The position numbers were made by a program, and so were the translations under genes. DNA of 64,000 bases from Malaciobacter mytili LMG 24559. Its GTDB lineage: Bacteria > Campylobacterota > Campylobacteria > Campylobacterales > Arcobacteraceae. The notes beneath the pieces are model-generated. The model was not told the origin of the DNA and ran no database searches. It saw only the letters and a list, made by a program, of their open reading frames with translations. Position 1 is the first letter of the stretch. Every line of letters begins with the position of its first letter. Shown here one piece after another: positions 1 to 9,923 of the stretch. The stretch covers positions 1,178,001-1,242,000 of the forward strand of contig NZ_CP031219.1 in assembly GCF_003346775.1 (NCBI RefSeq), read 5' to 3'.

Positions 1-1134
1 ACTTCCACCTAAACTAACACTTGGTAAAGAAATACCTCTTCCTATTGATAAAGACTCAACTAGCATTTGCCATCCTTTACCAATCCCTTCTTTACCACCA
101 ATAATATTTTCTAAAGAGATTACTACATTTTTACCAAATATAGGAGAGTTTACAAAAGCAATTCCAAGAGGGTCATGTCTATTTGAGTTATCTACTCCTT
201 TTGTTTTTGAATCAATTAGACCAAAAGTAATACCTAAATTTTCTTCATTTGATAGTAAATGATCTGGGTCTTTTAACACAAAAGCAAGACCAATTAATGT
301 TGCAATATTTCCTAAAGTAATATATCTTTTTTCAAAATTAAGTTTTATTTTTATCTCACCTTTTTCATCTTTAAATAAAACTCCACTTGAAGTAATAGAA
401 GTGGCATCACTACCTGCATTTGGTTCTGTTAATCCAAAACAAGGAACCTCTTGTCCTTGTGCCAATCTTGGAAGATAATAATCTTTTTGTTCTTGTGTTC
501 CATGTTTTAAAATAAGTTCAGCAGGTCCCAATGAATTTGGTACCATTACTGTTATTGCTAAAACCTGTGATTTAGATACAAGTTTTTCTATAACTTTAGA
601 GTGTGCTGTTGCACTAAAACCTAATCCCCCATACTCTTTTGGAATAATCATTCCAAAGAATTTTTTAGTTTTTATAAACTCCCAAGACTCTTTACTTAAA
701 TCTCTATTTTGAAAAATTTGCCAATCACTTTCTATTGCACATAATTGTTCAACTTCATTATCTAAAAAATCCTGTTCTTCTTTATTTAAAAGTGTAATTT
801 TTTCATTTTTTACTTTATTAAAATCAACACTTCCTTTAAAAAAATCTGCTTCTATAAAGTTTGTTCCAGCTTGCAGTGCTTGATCTTCTGTTTTTGAAAT
901 TTTTGGAATTAAACCTTTTTCTTTTATAAAATTTAAAATAGATTTTATAATAAAGTGTTGTCTAACCTCTTTATTTAAAATAACAATTGCTAAAAGAGCA
1001 AATACTATCCAAAAAAGAACACCTGTACTAAAAAATGTAAGAGAATAAACTCCTATAAAAACAAACCATAAAATGGCTGGATATGAATAAAATCCAAATA
1101 TCAATAATATTAAGGCAAAAATTAGTGTTTCCAT
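1..1134 (-). CDS. fadE: Acyl-CoA dehydrogenase FadE, partial (C-terminus beyond window)
   Basis: This is the N-terminal 378 codons of an acyl-CoA dehydrogenase of the long membrane-associated FadE type, which oxidises acyl-CoA to trans-2-enoyl-CoA. The first ~60 residues are hydrophobic (two probable membrane segments), as in E. coli FadE. The catalytic-domain text that follows includes a FGMIIPKEYGG stretch, GLTEPNAGSDATS, and a later GIGKGWQMLVE-like region, all hallmarks of the family. The ATG at 1134 lies inside the end of fadJ (13-base overlap), so the two are translationally coupled as the last visible gene of the fad operon. The frame stays open to base 1, so the protein is truncated only by the window edge. 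Confidence 0.9.
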   Translation of the reverse strand, partial: METLIFALILLIFGFYSYPAILWFVFIGVYSLTFFSTGVLFWIVFALLAIVILNKEVRQHFIIKSILNFIKEKGLIPKISKTEDQALQAGTNFIEADFFKGSVDFNKVKNEKITLLNKEEQDFLDNEVEQLCAIESDWQIFQNRDLSKESWEFIKTKKFFGMIIPKEYGGLGFSATAHSKVIEKLVSKSQVLAITVMVPNSLGPAELILKHGTQEQKDYYLPRLAQGQEVPCFGLTEPNAGSDATSITSSGVLFKDEKGEIKIKLNFEKRYITLGNIATLIGLAFVLKDPDHLLSNEENLGITFGLIDSKTKGVDNSNRHDPLGIAFVNSPIFGKNVVISLENIIGGKEGIGKGWQMLVESLSIGRGISLPSVSLGGS

Positions 1135-3227
1135 AGCTCTTCTCCTGTGCTAAAATCTAATTTAGCTTCATTTAATTTTAATAATAAATTGCTAACTTTA
1201 AATCTTTTATCGTATAAATATTCTAATCTATTTAGTTCTTTTACGATTTTTTTAATACCTATTTCATTGGCATATTTTAATAATCCACCTTTATATGGTG
1301 GAAAACCAGTTCCTGCAACCATTGCAAAATCTAAAATATCTGCATCTTTCACAATCCCTTCTTCTAAACAAAGACTAGCTTCATTTATCATAATATAAAT
1401 ACATCTATTTCTAATCTCTTCTTCTGTTATAATCCTTGTATCTTTTGTGTAGTTATAAACTTCTTTATTTTCAACTATTTTTTTACTTGAGTAGTCATAA
1501 AAACCTTTTTTATTTTTTACTCCTAAATATTTTTTTTCATACATTTTTTCTAAAATAGGAGCAATTGCCATTCTTTCTCCATAGGATTTATTTAAAATAG
1601 TAGCCACATGAAAACCTATATCAATTCCTACTGTATCAGCAAGGCTAAAAGGTCCCATTGGCATACCAAAATCTTTTAAAACCCTATCAATAGTAGTTAT
1701 ATTACTTCCTTCACCAAGAATAAATCCAGCTTCATTTAAATAAGGTAATAAGATTCTATTTACTAAAAATCCTGCACAATCACCAACAACAATTGGCATT
1801 TTCCCAGCTTTTATTAGAGTTTGCTTTACTTTATTTATATTTTCTTCTTTTGTATATTTTGTAGGAATTATTTCTACTAAAGGCATCTTATTTACTGGGT
1901 TAAAAAAATGAATACCCATAAAGTTTTCTTTATTATTTAAAGAAGAAGCTAATTTTTCAATTGAAATTGAAGAAGTATTTGATGCAATAATTGCTTCTTT
2001 TTTCATTACTTTTTCTAACTGTTTGTAAGTTTTGATTTTTTCTTCTTCTTCTTCAACAATTGCTTCAAGAGCCAAATCTATATTTTGTAAACCTTCATAA
2101 TTTTGCGTATAACTTAAAGAACTTAGTTTTAAATCAACTTGTGCTTTTGTCATTTTTCTAGTTTTAATAAAAAAATCATAAAGTTTTGCAACATCACTTA
2201 TTATTGTTGAGGCATTTTCTAAACTTCTTAATTTAATTCTAACTTCTTTTAAATATTTTGAAAATAACCAAATAATACCTTTACCCATAACTCCACTACC
2301 TATAATTACAACAGAGTTAATCTCTTCTTTAGTTTTTATATAATCTTTTTTTATCTTTTCACTTAAGAAAAAAAGTTCTATTAAATATTTTGATTCTTTT
2401 GTAATTGCAAGTTGTGAAAAAGTTGAAGCTTCAATTTTTAAACCTTCGTTTAAAGATAAGTTATAAGTATTTTTTAAAACTTCTAAAGCTTTGTATGGAG
2501 CTTTAAAATCTTTATTTACCTTTTGTTGTAAATTTTGTAAAGCTTTTTTAAAAATAAGCTCTCTTGTAAAAGAGAATTTTTCTAAAAATGATTTTCTATC
2601 TTTTCTTAAAACTTTATGTTCTTTTACTTTTGAAATAAAAGCATTTATTTTACTTTTTTCTTGTCCTTCATCAAAGCATTCATCAATTAAACCTATTTTA
2701 TAAGCTTTTAAACTATCAATTGTTTTACCTGTAAATATTAAATCCATAGCACTTATAAGACCTATTAATTTAGGTGCTCTTTGTGTTCCTCCAAGACCTG
2801 GGAAAAACCCTAGTTTAATTTCAGGAAAAGCAAACTTTGTACTTTTATTTGTTGTTGCAATTCTATACTTGCAAGCTAATGCAAGTTCTAAACCTCCACC
2901 CATACAAGCACCATTTATATATGCGATTGTTGGAATATTAAGATTTTCAATTTTATTTAAAATGGCATCACCTTCTAATAGTGCATTATAAACTTCTTCT
3001 TTATTTTTAAATTCTTTAATTTCATTAATATCAGCACCTGCAATAAAAATATTTTCTTTTAAACTTTTTATAATAAGGATTTTAATATTGCTATTTGATG
3101 AAATTTCATCAAGCTTTAAATTAAGTTCATTTAAAACTTCAAAAGATAGTTTATTTACTTTTTCATTTTGTAAATCAAACTCTAAAGTTGCAATATCATT
3201 TATTACAGTTAGATTTATATTATTCAT
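1122..3227 (-). CDS. fadJ: Fatty oxidation complex alpha subunit (enoyl-CoA hydratase / 3-hydroxyacyl-CoA dehydrogenase)
   Basis: Bifunctional 701-residue enzyme for the second and third steps of beta-oxidation. The N-terminal crotonase domain has the oxyanion-hole motif around GACMGGGLE and two candidate catalytic glutamates (E114 and E136, in GGGLE and PEIKLG). The NAD-binding GSGVMG motif is at about residues 310-315, and GIHFFNPVNKMPLVE marks the dehydrogenase domain. I chose the ATG at 3227 because an excellent GGAGGT ribosome-binding site precedes it and it begins one base after the fadA stop codon; the longer in-frame start would run back into fadA. It could equally be named fadB; the length of about 700 is between the two families. 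Operon: fadD-fadA-fadJ-fadE. Confidence 0.9.
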   Translation of the reverse strand: MNNINLTVINDIATLEFDLQNEKVNKLSFEVLNELNLKLDEISSNSNIKILIIKSLKENIFIAGADINEIKEFKNKEEVYNALLEGDAILNKIENLNIPTIAYINGACMGGGLELALACKYRIATTNKSTKFAFPEIKLGFFPGLGGTQRAPKLIGLISAMDLIFTGKTIDSLKAYKIGLIDECFDEGQEKSKINAFISKVKEHKVLRKDRKSFLEKFSFTRELIFKKALQNLQQKVNKDFKAPYKALEVLKNTYNLSLNEGLKIEASTFSQLAITKESKYLIELFFLSEKIKKDYIKTKEEINSVVIIGSGVMGKGIIWLFSKYLKEVRIKLRSLENASTIISDVAKLYDFFIKTRKMTKAQVDLKLSSLSYTQNYEGLQNIDLALEAIVEEEEEKIKTYKQLEKVMKKEAIIASNTSSISIEKLASSLNNKENFMGIHFFNPVNKMPLVEIIPTKYTKEENINKVKQTLIKAGKMPIVVGDCAGFLVNRILLPYLNEAGFILGEGSNITTIDRVLKDFGMPMGPFSLADTVGIDIGFHVATILNKSYGERMAIAPILEKMYEKKYLGVKNKKGFYDYSSKKIVENKEVYNYTKDTRIITEEEIRNRCIYIMINEASLCLEEGIVKDADILDFAMVAGTGFPPYKGGLLKYANEIGIKKIVKELNRLEYLYDKRFKVSNLLLKLNEAKLDFSTGEELWKH

Positions 3228-3228
3228 A

Positions 3229-4497
3229 TTACACCTCCAGTAAAAAAGAAGCCCCTTGGCCTCCACCCACACATAAAGTTGCAAGACCAGTTTTTAAGTT
3301 TCTTCTTTTTAACTCTTTTAATAAGTGTAAAACTATTCTAGTTCCACTCATACCAACTGGATGACCTAAGGCTATTGCCCCACCATTTACATTTAAAATC
3401 TCATTATTAATTTCGCCTAAAACTTTACCTTCAAAATGTTTATTGGCAAATTCAATAGATTTAAATGCTTCAAGATTTGCAAGAACTTGTGAAGCAAAAG
3501 CTTCATTTAGTTCTATTAAATCTATATCTTTTAAAGTAATCTTACTCCTATTAAATAGCTTATGAGTAGCATATAAAGGACCTAATCCCATTTTATCTGG
3601 TTCAAGTCCTGCATAAGCATAATCTTTAATATAACCTAAAGGCTCTAAATTAAGCTCTTTTGCTTTACTTTCACTACAAATAATAAGCATAGAAGCTCCA
3701 TCAGAAACTTGTGAAGAATTTCCCGCTGTTACTGTTCCATTTGCATCAAAAATTGTTCGAAGTTTTCCTAAAGCTTCAAGAGTTTGATTTAATCTAACTC
3801 CATCATCTTCAAAAATTGAGCCATTTTTTGAAATAATTGGATGTATCTCTTCTTCAAAAATCTTATTTTCAATAGCTTTTTGCGCTTTTAAATGGGAATT
3901 TAAAGCATATAAATCTTGTGTTTGTCTATCTATTTTAAACTCATTTGCTAAATTTTCAGCAGTTTTTCCCATAATTTTTCCTGAAATTGGATCTGTTAAT
4001 CCAGAAATTAGGCCAATTACAGGTTTTAAATCTTGAAGTTTTAATTTTGTTAAGATTTTAAGTTTCTCTTTTATGCTTTTTGTATTGGAAATTTCAGTTA
4101 AAATATTTTTAAAAGCTTGTGTATGAAGTAGGGGAATATTACTCATAGATTCAACTCCTCCAACTAAATAAAGTTCCCCTTGTTTTGAATGTATTTTTTC
4201 AATTGCACTTGAAATTGATTGCATTCCAGAAGCACAATTTCTATGAACTGTGTATGCAGGAGTTGAAATGGGGAAACCAGCTTTTATGGCAATTACTCTT
4301 GCTATATTTGCTGCATGTGTTGGTTGGGCAACATTTCCTATTATTACTTCATCAAACTCTTTATAATCAATACCACTTCTTAAAACTAGCTCTTTTGCTA
4401 TAATACTTCCAAGTTCTTCTGCTTGAATATTATTTAATTTTCCATAGGCTTTTGCTATTGGACTTCTTAATCCATCTATAACAACTATTTTTTCCAT
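3229..4497 (-). CDS. fadA: Acetyl-CoA C-acyltransferase (3-ketoacyl-CoA thiolase)
   Basis: A 422-residue thiolase catalysing the last, chain-shortening step of beta-oxidation. The acyl-accepting cysteine is C88 in NCASGMQS. The C-terminal pair is H379 in GHPVGMSG and C409 in CVGGGQG; the last motif is usually C-I/V-G-G-G-x-G, so the active site looks complete. An AGGAGT ribosome-binding site precedes the ATG at 4497. It lies 9 bases after fadD and one base before fadJ, which indicates a stoichiometric partner of FadJ. The length (over 400) fits FadI/trifunctional-type thiolases slightly better than the ~390-residue FadA/acetoacetyl-CoA type, so the symbol is approximate. Confidence 0.9.
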   Translation of the reverse strand: MEKIVVIDGLRSPIAKAYGKLNNIQAEELGSIIAKELVLRSGIDYKEFDEVIIGNVAQPTHAANIARVIAIKAGFPISTPAYTVHRNCASGMQSISSAIEKIHSKQGELYLVGGVESMSNIPLLHTQAFKNILTEISNTKSIKEKLKILTKLKLQDLKPVIGLISGLTDPISGKIMGKTAENLANEFKIDRQTQDLYALNSHLKAQKAIENKIFEEEIHPIISKNGSIFEDDGVRLNQTLEALGKLRTIFDANGTVTAGNSSQVSDGASMLIICSESKAKELNLEPLGYIKDYAYAGLEPDKMGLGPLYATHKLFNRSKITLKDIDLIELNEAFASQVLANLEAFKSIEFANKHFEGKVLGEINNEILNVNGGAIALGHPVGMSGTRIVLHLLKELKRRNLKTGLATLCVGGGQGASFLLEV

Positions 4498-4506
4498 CTT
4501 AGACTC

Positions 4507-6216
4507 CTAATACATACTTTCAATTATATCTTTATATTTTTTTTCGATATTTGTTTTACTTATTTTCATAGAAGGAGTTAATTCTCCTCCTTCAATAGAA
4601 ATATCATTTGTTATTATTTCGTATTTAATAACTCTTTCCCACTTATTTAAATCTTTGTTTATTTTAAAAATAGTTCTTTCAATAGAGTTTCTTACGCTTT
4701 TTTGGTTAAAAAACTCTTCAATACTTAAATTACTTTTTGTTTGCAAATAAATATCTTTATTTACAAAGATAAGGCATGTTACATATTTTTTATTATTTGC
4801 AATAACAGTTGCAAATTCAATATATCTATTTTTTGTAAGTGCTTGTTCTATTTTTATAACTGAAACATATTCTCCTGTTGAAGTCTTTACTACCTCTTTT
4901 AATCTACTTTCAATAAATATATATCCCTCTTCATCAATTTTACCCATATCACCTGTGTGAAGCCATCCATCAATAATAGTCTGCTTTGTAAGCTCTTCTT
5001 GGTTTTTATACCCTTTCATTAAAGAATCACCCTTAACTAAAAGTTCATTTTCTTTTGAAAGTTTTACTTGAACACTAGGTAAGGCTTTCCCACAAGAACC
5101 TATCTTACTATTTTTTGGTGTATTTGTACAGATAACTGGAGAAAATTCTGTTAAACCATAACCTTGATATAAAGGAACTTTTATATTTACAAAAAATTTA
5201 TAAATATCTTTATCAAGTGCAGCACCTCCACAAACTAATTGATTTATTCTTCCACCAAAAATCTCTCTAAATTTACTATATACTAGTTTGTCAAAGATTT
5301 TATAGATAATTCCTCTATGTTCAAAATTTATTGCATACTTAATAGCAGTTATGGCAATTAGCTTCGAAATTAAGGGTTTTGTAGAGATGTTTTCTTGAAT
5401 TTTATTAAAAATTTTTTCAAGAAGTCTTGGAACTACTGTCATTGTAGTTGGTCTTACAAGTTTTAAAAGCTTTGAAGTATTTTCTATTTCATCAACAAAA
5501 TAAATACTCATACCTTTACTTAAATAATAACTCATAACAGTTCTTTCAAAAATATGAGCTAAAGGAAGAAGTGAAAGGGCTATTTCTTTTTGCTCTAAAT
5601 AAAAAACTTCATTAATATCTTTTAACTGAGAAATAATATTTTTATTTGTAAGTTCAACACCTTTTGGAGTTCCCGTATTACCACTTGTATAAATTACTGA
5701 AAAAATAGAGTTTTCATCACTTGAAGCAAGGAACTCTTTTTCTTGTTTAAAAAACTCTCTTTCTCCTAAAATAAATAACTCATCTAAACTATAAGTTTTA
5801 TTTTTTTTAATATAAAAGCTATATGTAATATATGTTACATCTTTTTTAATATCTTTTATTCTTTTTGAAGAGTCTATAAATACAAAATCAATATTTGAAT
5901 CTTCTATTTCAAATTCTAAATTTTTTGTAGAAATATTTGAAAAAATAGGTACACTTATTGCTTTTATTAAATGTAAAGCAAAATCAAATATAAGCCAATA
6001 GGGTGAAGATTTAGCGAAGATTGCAACATTATCACCTTCTTTTATACCAATTTTATTAAGAGCTAAACTTAGATATTTAACTCTTAATTCAAACTCTTTT
6101 ATGGAAATATGTACATATTTTCCATCTTCAATATAGTTTAAAAAATTATTATTTTCATAGTTATTTATTATATGAAAAAATAGTTCTTCATAGGTTTTAA
6201 AATTGTAAGAAATCAT
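4507..6216 (-). CDS. fadD: Long-chain acyl-CoA synthetase (AMP-binding enzyme)
   Basis: A 569-residue ANL-superfamily ligase that activates fatty acids with ATP and CoA, feeding the downstream fadA-fadJ-fadE genes. The P-loop-like motif YTSGNTGTPKG is at about residues 175-186; a YQGYGLTEFSPV (A5) motif and GWLHTGDMG (A7/A8) follow, then the hinge and C-terminal cap with KEVVKTSTGEYVS. No signal peptide is seen. The ATG at 6216 has a GGAGT ribosome-binding site. First gene of the minus-strand fad operon, transcribed away from acnB. Substrate chain length cannot be read from the sequence; it resembles the eukaryote-like long-chain synthetases (AFD_class_I / FAA1-type) more than E. coli FadD. 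Confidence 0.85.
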   Translation of the reverse strand: MISYNFKTYEELFFHIINNYENNNFLNYIEDGKYVHISIKEFELRVKYLSLALNKIGIKEGDNVAIFAKSSPYWLIFDFALHLIKAISVPIFSNISTKNLEFEIEDSNIDFVFIDSSKRIKDIKKDVTYITYSFYIKKNKTYSLDELFILGEREFFKQEKEFLASSDENSIFSVIYTSGNTGTPKGVELTNKNIISQLKDINEVFYLEQKEIALSLLPLAHIFERTVMSYYLSKGMSIYFVDEIENTSKLLKLVRPTTMTVVPRLLEKIFNKIQENISTKPLISKLIAITAIKYAINFEHRGIIYKIFDKLVYSKFREIFGGRINQLVCGGAALDKDIYKFFVNIKVPLYQGYGLTEFSPVICTNTPKNSKIGSCGKALPSVQVKLSKENELLVKGDSLMKGYKNQEELTKQTIIDGWLHTGDMGKIDEEGYIFIESRLKEVVKTSTGEYVSVIKIEQALTKNRYIEFATVIANNKKYVTCLIFVNKDIYLQTKSNLSIEEFFNQKSVRNSIERTIFKINKDLNKWERVIKYEIITNDISIEGGELTPSMKISKTNIEKKYKDIIESMY

Positions 6217-6639
6217 AGTGACTCCTTTTTCTTAAGTTAGAATAATTGTATCATTTAAATTAAAATATGTACACAAAAAAAAATTTAATTTTCCAGTTTA
6301 AAGAAAAAATAATAAATCAATCAAAAAAAATATTTTTTTAATTAAACTTCTTAAAAAAAGACTTTTTTTTTCTTTTTGTGTACAATTATTGTACAAGTAA
6401 TAAAAAAAAGAAAAATTAAGTTTTTTTTTCAAACTTAGTCTTTGGTAAAAAAATATTATTAGTAAATCTTTTAAAACTATCTAAAAATCGATTTATATAT
6501 AAGCATAATTGGAAATTGTACTTTTTTTGTAACTTTTTTTTACAAAAAGACAAACTTGTACATAAATATACAAAAATTGTACATTTCCTAAAGCTAACAT
6601 TATGTTATACTGTCAGTACAAATCAATTAGGAGATATTA
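6217..6639. promoter_or_regulatory. Divergent fad/acnB promoter region with repeated TGTACA elements
   Basis: No gene is seen in this 423-base, extremely AT-rich stretch. It must carry the promoters for fadD (minus) and acnB (plus). The hexamer TGTACA or its TTGTAC core recurs at about 6268, 6379, 6389, 6516, 6557 and 6577, plus GTACAA just before acnB. For such an AT-rich sequence that is a marked cluster. A -10-like TATGTT/TATACT lies at 6601-6611 with TTGTAC at 6577 in -35 position for the first of these. A GGAG ribosome-binding site precedes the acnB ATG. Confidence 0.6.
6379..6395. promoter_or_regulatory. Perfect palindrome, candidate operator between fadD and acnB
   Basis: TGTACAATTATTGTACA is a perfect 8-1-8 inverted repeat, a typical size for a dimeric repressor site. 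It is the best-formed member of the TGTACA cluster in this intergenic region. The regulator is unknown; the TetR protein at 9330 is better matched to a different motif upstream of the hydrogenase genes. Confidence 0.5.
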
Positions 6640-9213
6640 ATGAGTTTAATTGCTGATTACAAAGCGCATACGCAAGAAAGATTAAATGAAGGTGGATTAC
6701 CTCCATTAGCTTTAACTGCTCAACAAACTGCTGAATTAGTTGAATTATTAAAAGCAGATTCAGTTGTAGAAGCTGAATATTTATTAGATTTATTTAAAAA
6801 CAAAATCAACCCAGGTGTTGATGATGCTGCATATGTAAAAGCTGCATTTTTAAATGATATTGTACAAGGAAATGTTGCATGTTCTGTAATTTCAAAAACT
6901 GAAGCTATTGAAATTTTAGGAACAATGATGGGTGGATATAATGTTTCTCCACTTGTTGAAGCATTAAAAATTGATGAAGTAGCTCAAGCTGCAGCTGAAC
7001 AATTAAAAAACACTATCCTAGTTTATAACTCATTTAATGATGTAAAAGAATTAATGGATGCTGGAAATGCAAAAGCAAAAGAAGTAATTGAGTCTTGGGC
7101 AAATGCTGAGTGGTTTACAAATAAACCAGAACTTGAAAAAGAGATTACTTTAACAGTTTATAAAATTCCTGGTGAAACAAATACAGATGATTTATCTCCT
7201 GCAACAGTTGCATTTACAAGATCTGATATTCCGTTACACGCAACAGCAATGTTACAATCAAGAATGGAAAAACCACTTGAAACTATGGCTTCTTTAAAAC
7301 AAAAAGGTCATCCTTTAGCATATGTTGGAGATGTAGTAGGAACAGGAAGTTCTAGAAAATCAGGTATTAACTCTGTTCAATGGCATATGGGTAGAGATAT
7401 TCCAGGTGTTCCAAATAAAAGAACAGGTGGTGTTGTAATTGGTTCTATTATTGCTCCAATTTTCTTTAATACAGCAGAAGATTCAGGATGTTTACCAATT
7501 CAAGCAAATGTTGATAGTTTAGAAACTGGAGATGTAATTGTTGTTAAACCTTATGATGGTGTTATTGAAAAAGATGGAAAACTTGTTTCTGAATTTAAAC
7601 TTGCACCAAATACATTAACAGATGAGATGAGAGCAGGTGGAAGAATTCCTTTAATTATTGGAAAAGGATTAACTGCACGTGCAAGAGAAGCTTTAGGTTT
7701 AAGTGCTTCAACTATGTTTATTGCTCCTGAGCAACCAGCTGATAATGGAAAAGGATTTACTCAAGCACAAAAAATGGTTGGACGTGCTTGTGGAGTTGAA
7801 GGTATTAAACCAGGAATGTATGTTGAACCAATTGCAACTACTGTAGGTTCTCAAGATACAACTGGACCTATGACAAGAGATGAGATTAAAGAACTTGCAG
7901 CATTATCTTTTGGTGCAGATATGGTTATGCAATCTTTTTGTCATACAGCAGCTTACCCAAAACCAGCAGATATTAAATTAAGACATACTTTACCAGATTT
8001 TATTAATTCAAGAGGTGGGGTTACTTTAAGACCAGGTGATGGTGTTATTCACTCTTGGTTAAATAGATTATGTTTACCAGATACAGTAGGTACTGGTGGA
8101 GATTCTCATACAAGATTCCCAATTGGTATCTCTTTTCCAGCAGGTTCAGGATTAATTGCATTTGCAGGTGTTACAGGTATGATGCCTTTAACTATGCCAG
8201 AATCAGTATTAGTTAAATTTAAAGGTGAAATGCAACCAGGTATTACTTTAAGAGATTTAGTAAATGCTATTCCTTATTATGCAATTAAACAAGGATTATT
8301 AACAGTTCCTAAGAAAAATAAAAAGAATATCTTTGCAGGTAAAATTATTGAGATTCAAGGTTTACCAGATTTAAAAGTTGAGCAAGCATTCGAATTATCA
8401 GATGCTTCAGCAGAAAGAAGTGCTGCTGCTTGTTCTGTTCAATTAAATAAAGAACCAATTATTGAATACCTATCTTCAAATATTGCTTTAATTGAAAAAA
8501 TGATTGAAGAAGGTTATGAAGATGCAAAAACTCTTCAAAGAAGAGCTGATAAAATGAGAGATTGGATTAAAAATCCAGAATTATTAGAGCCAGATGCAGA
8601 TGCAGAATATTCAGCTGTAATTGAAATTAATTTAGATGAGATTAAAGAACCAATTTTAGCTTGTCCAAATGATCCAGATGATGTTGCAACTTTATCTGAA
8701 ATTTTAGCTGATGATAATAGACCTAAGAAAATTGATGAAGTATTCGTAGGTTCTTGTATGACTAATATTGGATTATTTAGAGCTTTAGGAGAAGTATTAA
8801 AAGGTGAAGGTGTTGCACCTGCTAAATTATGGATTGCTCCTCCAACAAAAATGGATGAAGCACAATTAACTGAAGAGGGATACTATTCAATTTTTGCAGC
8901 AGCTGGTGCAAGAATGGAAATTCCTGGATGTTCATTATGTATGGGTAACCAAGCACAAGTAAATGAAGGTTCTGTAGTATTCTCTACTAGTACAAGAAAC
9001 TTTGATAATAGACTTGGTAAAAACTCTAAAGTTTACTTAGGTTCAGCAGAAGTTGCTGCTGTTGCTGCACTTTTAGGAAGACTTCCAACTGTTGAAGAGT
9101 ATATGGAAATTGTACCTAATAAAATTACTGAGCAAAATAAAGATGGAGTTTATAAATATTTAAATTTCCACCAAGTAACTGCTGAGCAATTAACAAACCT
9201 AGTACACTCTTAA
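6640..9213 (+). CDS. acnB: Aconitate hydratase B
   Basis: An 857-residue bifunctional aconitase/2-methylisocitrate dehydratase of the AcnB family, isomerising citrate to isocitrate in the TCA cycle. The order HEAT-like N-terminal domain, swivel domain, then catalytic domain distinguishes it from AcnA. The [4Fe-4S] ligands are C706 (GSCMTN) and C764/C767 (GCSLCMGNQ), close to the positions known in E. coli AcnB. The ATG has the ribosome-binding site AGGAG. Monocistronic: a strong hairpin terminator follows. Family members also bind mRNA when iron is low; nothing here shows that directly. Divergent from the fad operon, which supplies acetyl-CoA to the same cycle. Confidence 0.97.
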   Translation: MSLIADYKAHTQERLNEGGLPPLALTAQQTAELVELLKADSVVEAEYLLDLFKNKINPGVDDAAYVKAAFLNDIVQGNVACSVISKTEAIEILGTMMGGYNVSPLVEALKIDEVAQAAAEQLKNTILVYNSFNDVKELMDAGNAKAKEVIESWANAEWFTNKPELEKEITLTVYKIPGETNTDDLSPATVAFTRSDIPLHATAMLQSRMEKPLETMASLKQKGHPLAYVGDVVGTGSSRKSGINSVQWHMGRDIPGVPNKRTGGVVIGSIIAPIFFNTAEDSGCLPIQANVDSLETGDVIVVKPYDGVIEKDGKLVSEFKLAPNTLTDEMRAGGRIPLIIGKGLTARAREALGLSASTMFIAPEQPADNGKGFTQAQKMVGRACGVEGIKPGMYVEPIATTVGSQDTTGPMTRDEIKELAALSFGADMVMQSFCHTAAYPKPADIKLRHTLPDFINSRGGVTLRPGDGVIHSWLNRLCLPDTVGTGGDSHTRFPIGISFPAGSGLIAFAGVTGMMPLTMPESVLVKFKGEMQPGITLRDLVNAIPYYAIKQGLLTVPKKNKKNIFAGKIIEIQGLPDLKVEQAFELSDASAERSAAACSVQLNKEPIIEYLSSNIALIEKMIEEGYEDAKTLQRRADKMRDWIKNPELLEPDADAEYSAVIEINLDEIKEPILACPNDPDDVATLSEILADDNRPKKIDEVFVGSCMTNIGLFRALGEVLKGEGVAPAKLWIAPPTKMDEAQLTEEGYYSIFAAAGARMEIPGCSLCMGNQAQVNEGSVVFSTSTRNFDNRLGKNSKVYLGSAEVAAVAALLGRLPTVEEYMEIVPNKITEQNKDGVYKYLNFHQVTAEQLTNLVHS

Positions 9214-9219
9214 TAGACA

Positions 9220-9252
9220 AACTTAAGCCATTTTTATGGCTTAAGTTCTTTT
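9220..9252 (+). terminator. Rho-independent terminator of acnB
   Basis: Perfect 11-bp stem AACTTAAGCCA / TGGCTTAAGTT (9220-9230 with 9237-9247) with loop TTTTTA, followed by CTTTT. Placed 6 bases after the acnB stop codon. Confidence 0.85.
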
Positions 9253-9258
9253 AATGCA

Positions 9259-9273
9259 TATGAATTTTCATTC
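9259..9273. promoter_or_regulatory. Candidate TetR operator upstream of tetR (site O1)
   Basis: TATGAATTTTCATTC contains the inverted repeat ATGAA-TT-TTCAT and fits the pattern ATGA-N3-TTCATT shared with the sites before both hydrogenase operons (12386, 18452 and 18519). It lies 57 bases before the TTG start of the regulator gene, suggesting autoregulation, which is common in TetR systems. It is the least perfect of the four. Confidence 0.45.
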
Positions 9274-9329
9274 ACTCTTAACAAAAAATATACTATTATT
9301 AAGTCAGATTTAAATTAAAAGGTAAACCA

Positions 9330-9923
9330 TTGTCTGCAAAAGAGTTAAAAAAGAATAATATTATTGAAAATGCACTAAAGTTATTTTCTAAAAAAGGCTT
9401 TTATAATACTACTATTCCTGATATAGCAAAAGCCATGAAAATGAGTGTTGGAAATATGTACAATTACTTTGCATCAAAAGAAGAATTAGCAAAATATGCA
9501 ATTAAATATTCTACAAATATTTTAGCAAATCAGTTAAAAGAGATTAATCATAAACAAATTTCATCAAAAGAAAAAATCTTTTTATTTACAAAACAATATT
9601 TGGAAAATGTAAAAAATTCTCCAGAAGTAATTGAATACTTCTTAAGAGTATATCTTTCAAATAGGGAAGTTTTTGCACAAGGATGTGAAGGTTTTTTATG
9701 TGTAAGTGAATTTGTAACAGAAGTTATGATATTACTTGATGAAGGTGCACAAAGTGGTGAATTTAGAGAGCAAGAGTTTTTTACTGCTTTTTCTATGATT
9801 ATGGGATGCCTTGGTGGTTTTGCATTCTTAAGTGGAGAAAAAGTTTTAGATAAAGACTTAATTGAATATTCTAATTCAATTTCTGAAAATATTTATAGAG
9901 CATTAAAAAGTGATAAGGCATAA
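9330..9923 (+). CDS. TetR/AcrR-family transcriptional regulator, probable hydrogenase regulator
   Basis: A 197-residue regulator. Residues ~8-52 form the TetR DNA-binding domain (IIENALKLFSKKGFYNTTI...MSVGNMYNYFASKEEL). The C-terminal domain is alpha-helical and has three cysteines, C119 and C124 (GCEGFLC) and C160, which could be redox- or metal-responsive (inference). The start is a TTG at 9330: no in-frame ATG precedes it, and AAAGG lies just upstream. The next gene starts inside its end with a GTG (14-base overlap), so it is coupled to a hydrogenase pair. Sites of one inverted-repeat type lie before this gene and before hydA1 and hydA2, so I infer it controls hydrogenase expression. The ligand or signal is unknown. 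Confidence 0.85.
   Translation: MSAKELKKNNIIENALKLFSKKGFYNTTIPDIAKAMKMSVGNMYNYFASKEELAKYAIKYSTNILANQLKEINHKQISSKEKIFLFTKQYLENVKNSPEVIEYFLRVYLSNREVFAQGCEGFLCVSEFVTEVMILLDEGAQSGEFREQEFFTAFSMIMGCLGGFAFLSGEKVLDKDLIEYSNSISENIYRALKSDKA

Noticed and set aside
3228-3284. Longer fadJ start that runs into fadA
   Set aside because: The extra residues are unlike the family; ATG 3227 has GGAGGT and follows the fadA stop codon by one base.
6379-6395. TetR (9330) site at the fad/acnB region
   Set aside because: The TGTACA motif differs from the ATGAA/TTCAT motif shared by the tetR and hyd promoters.
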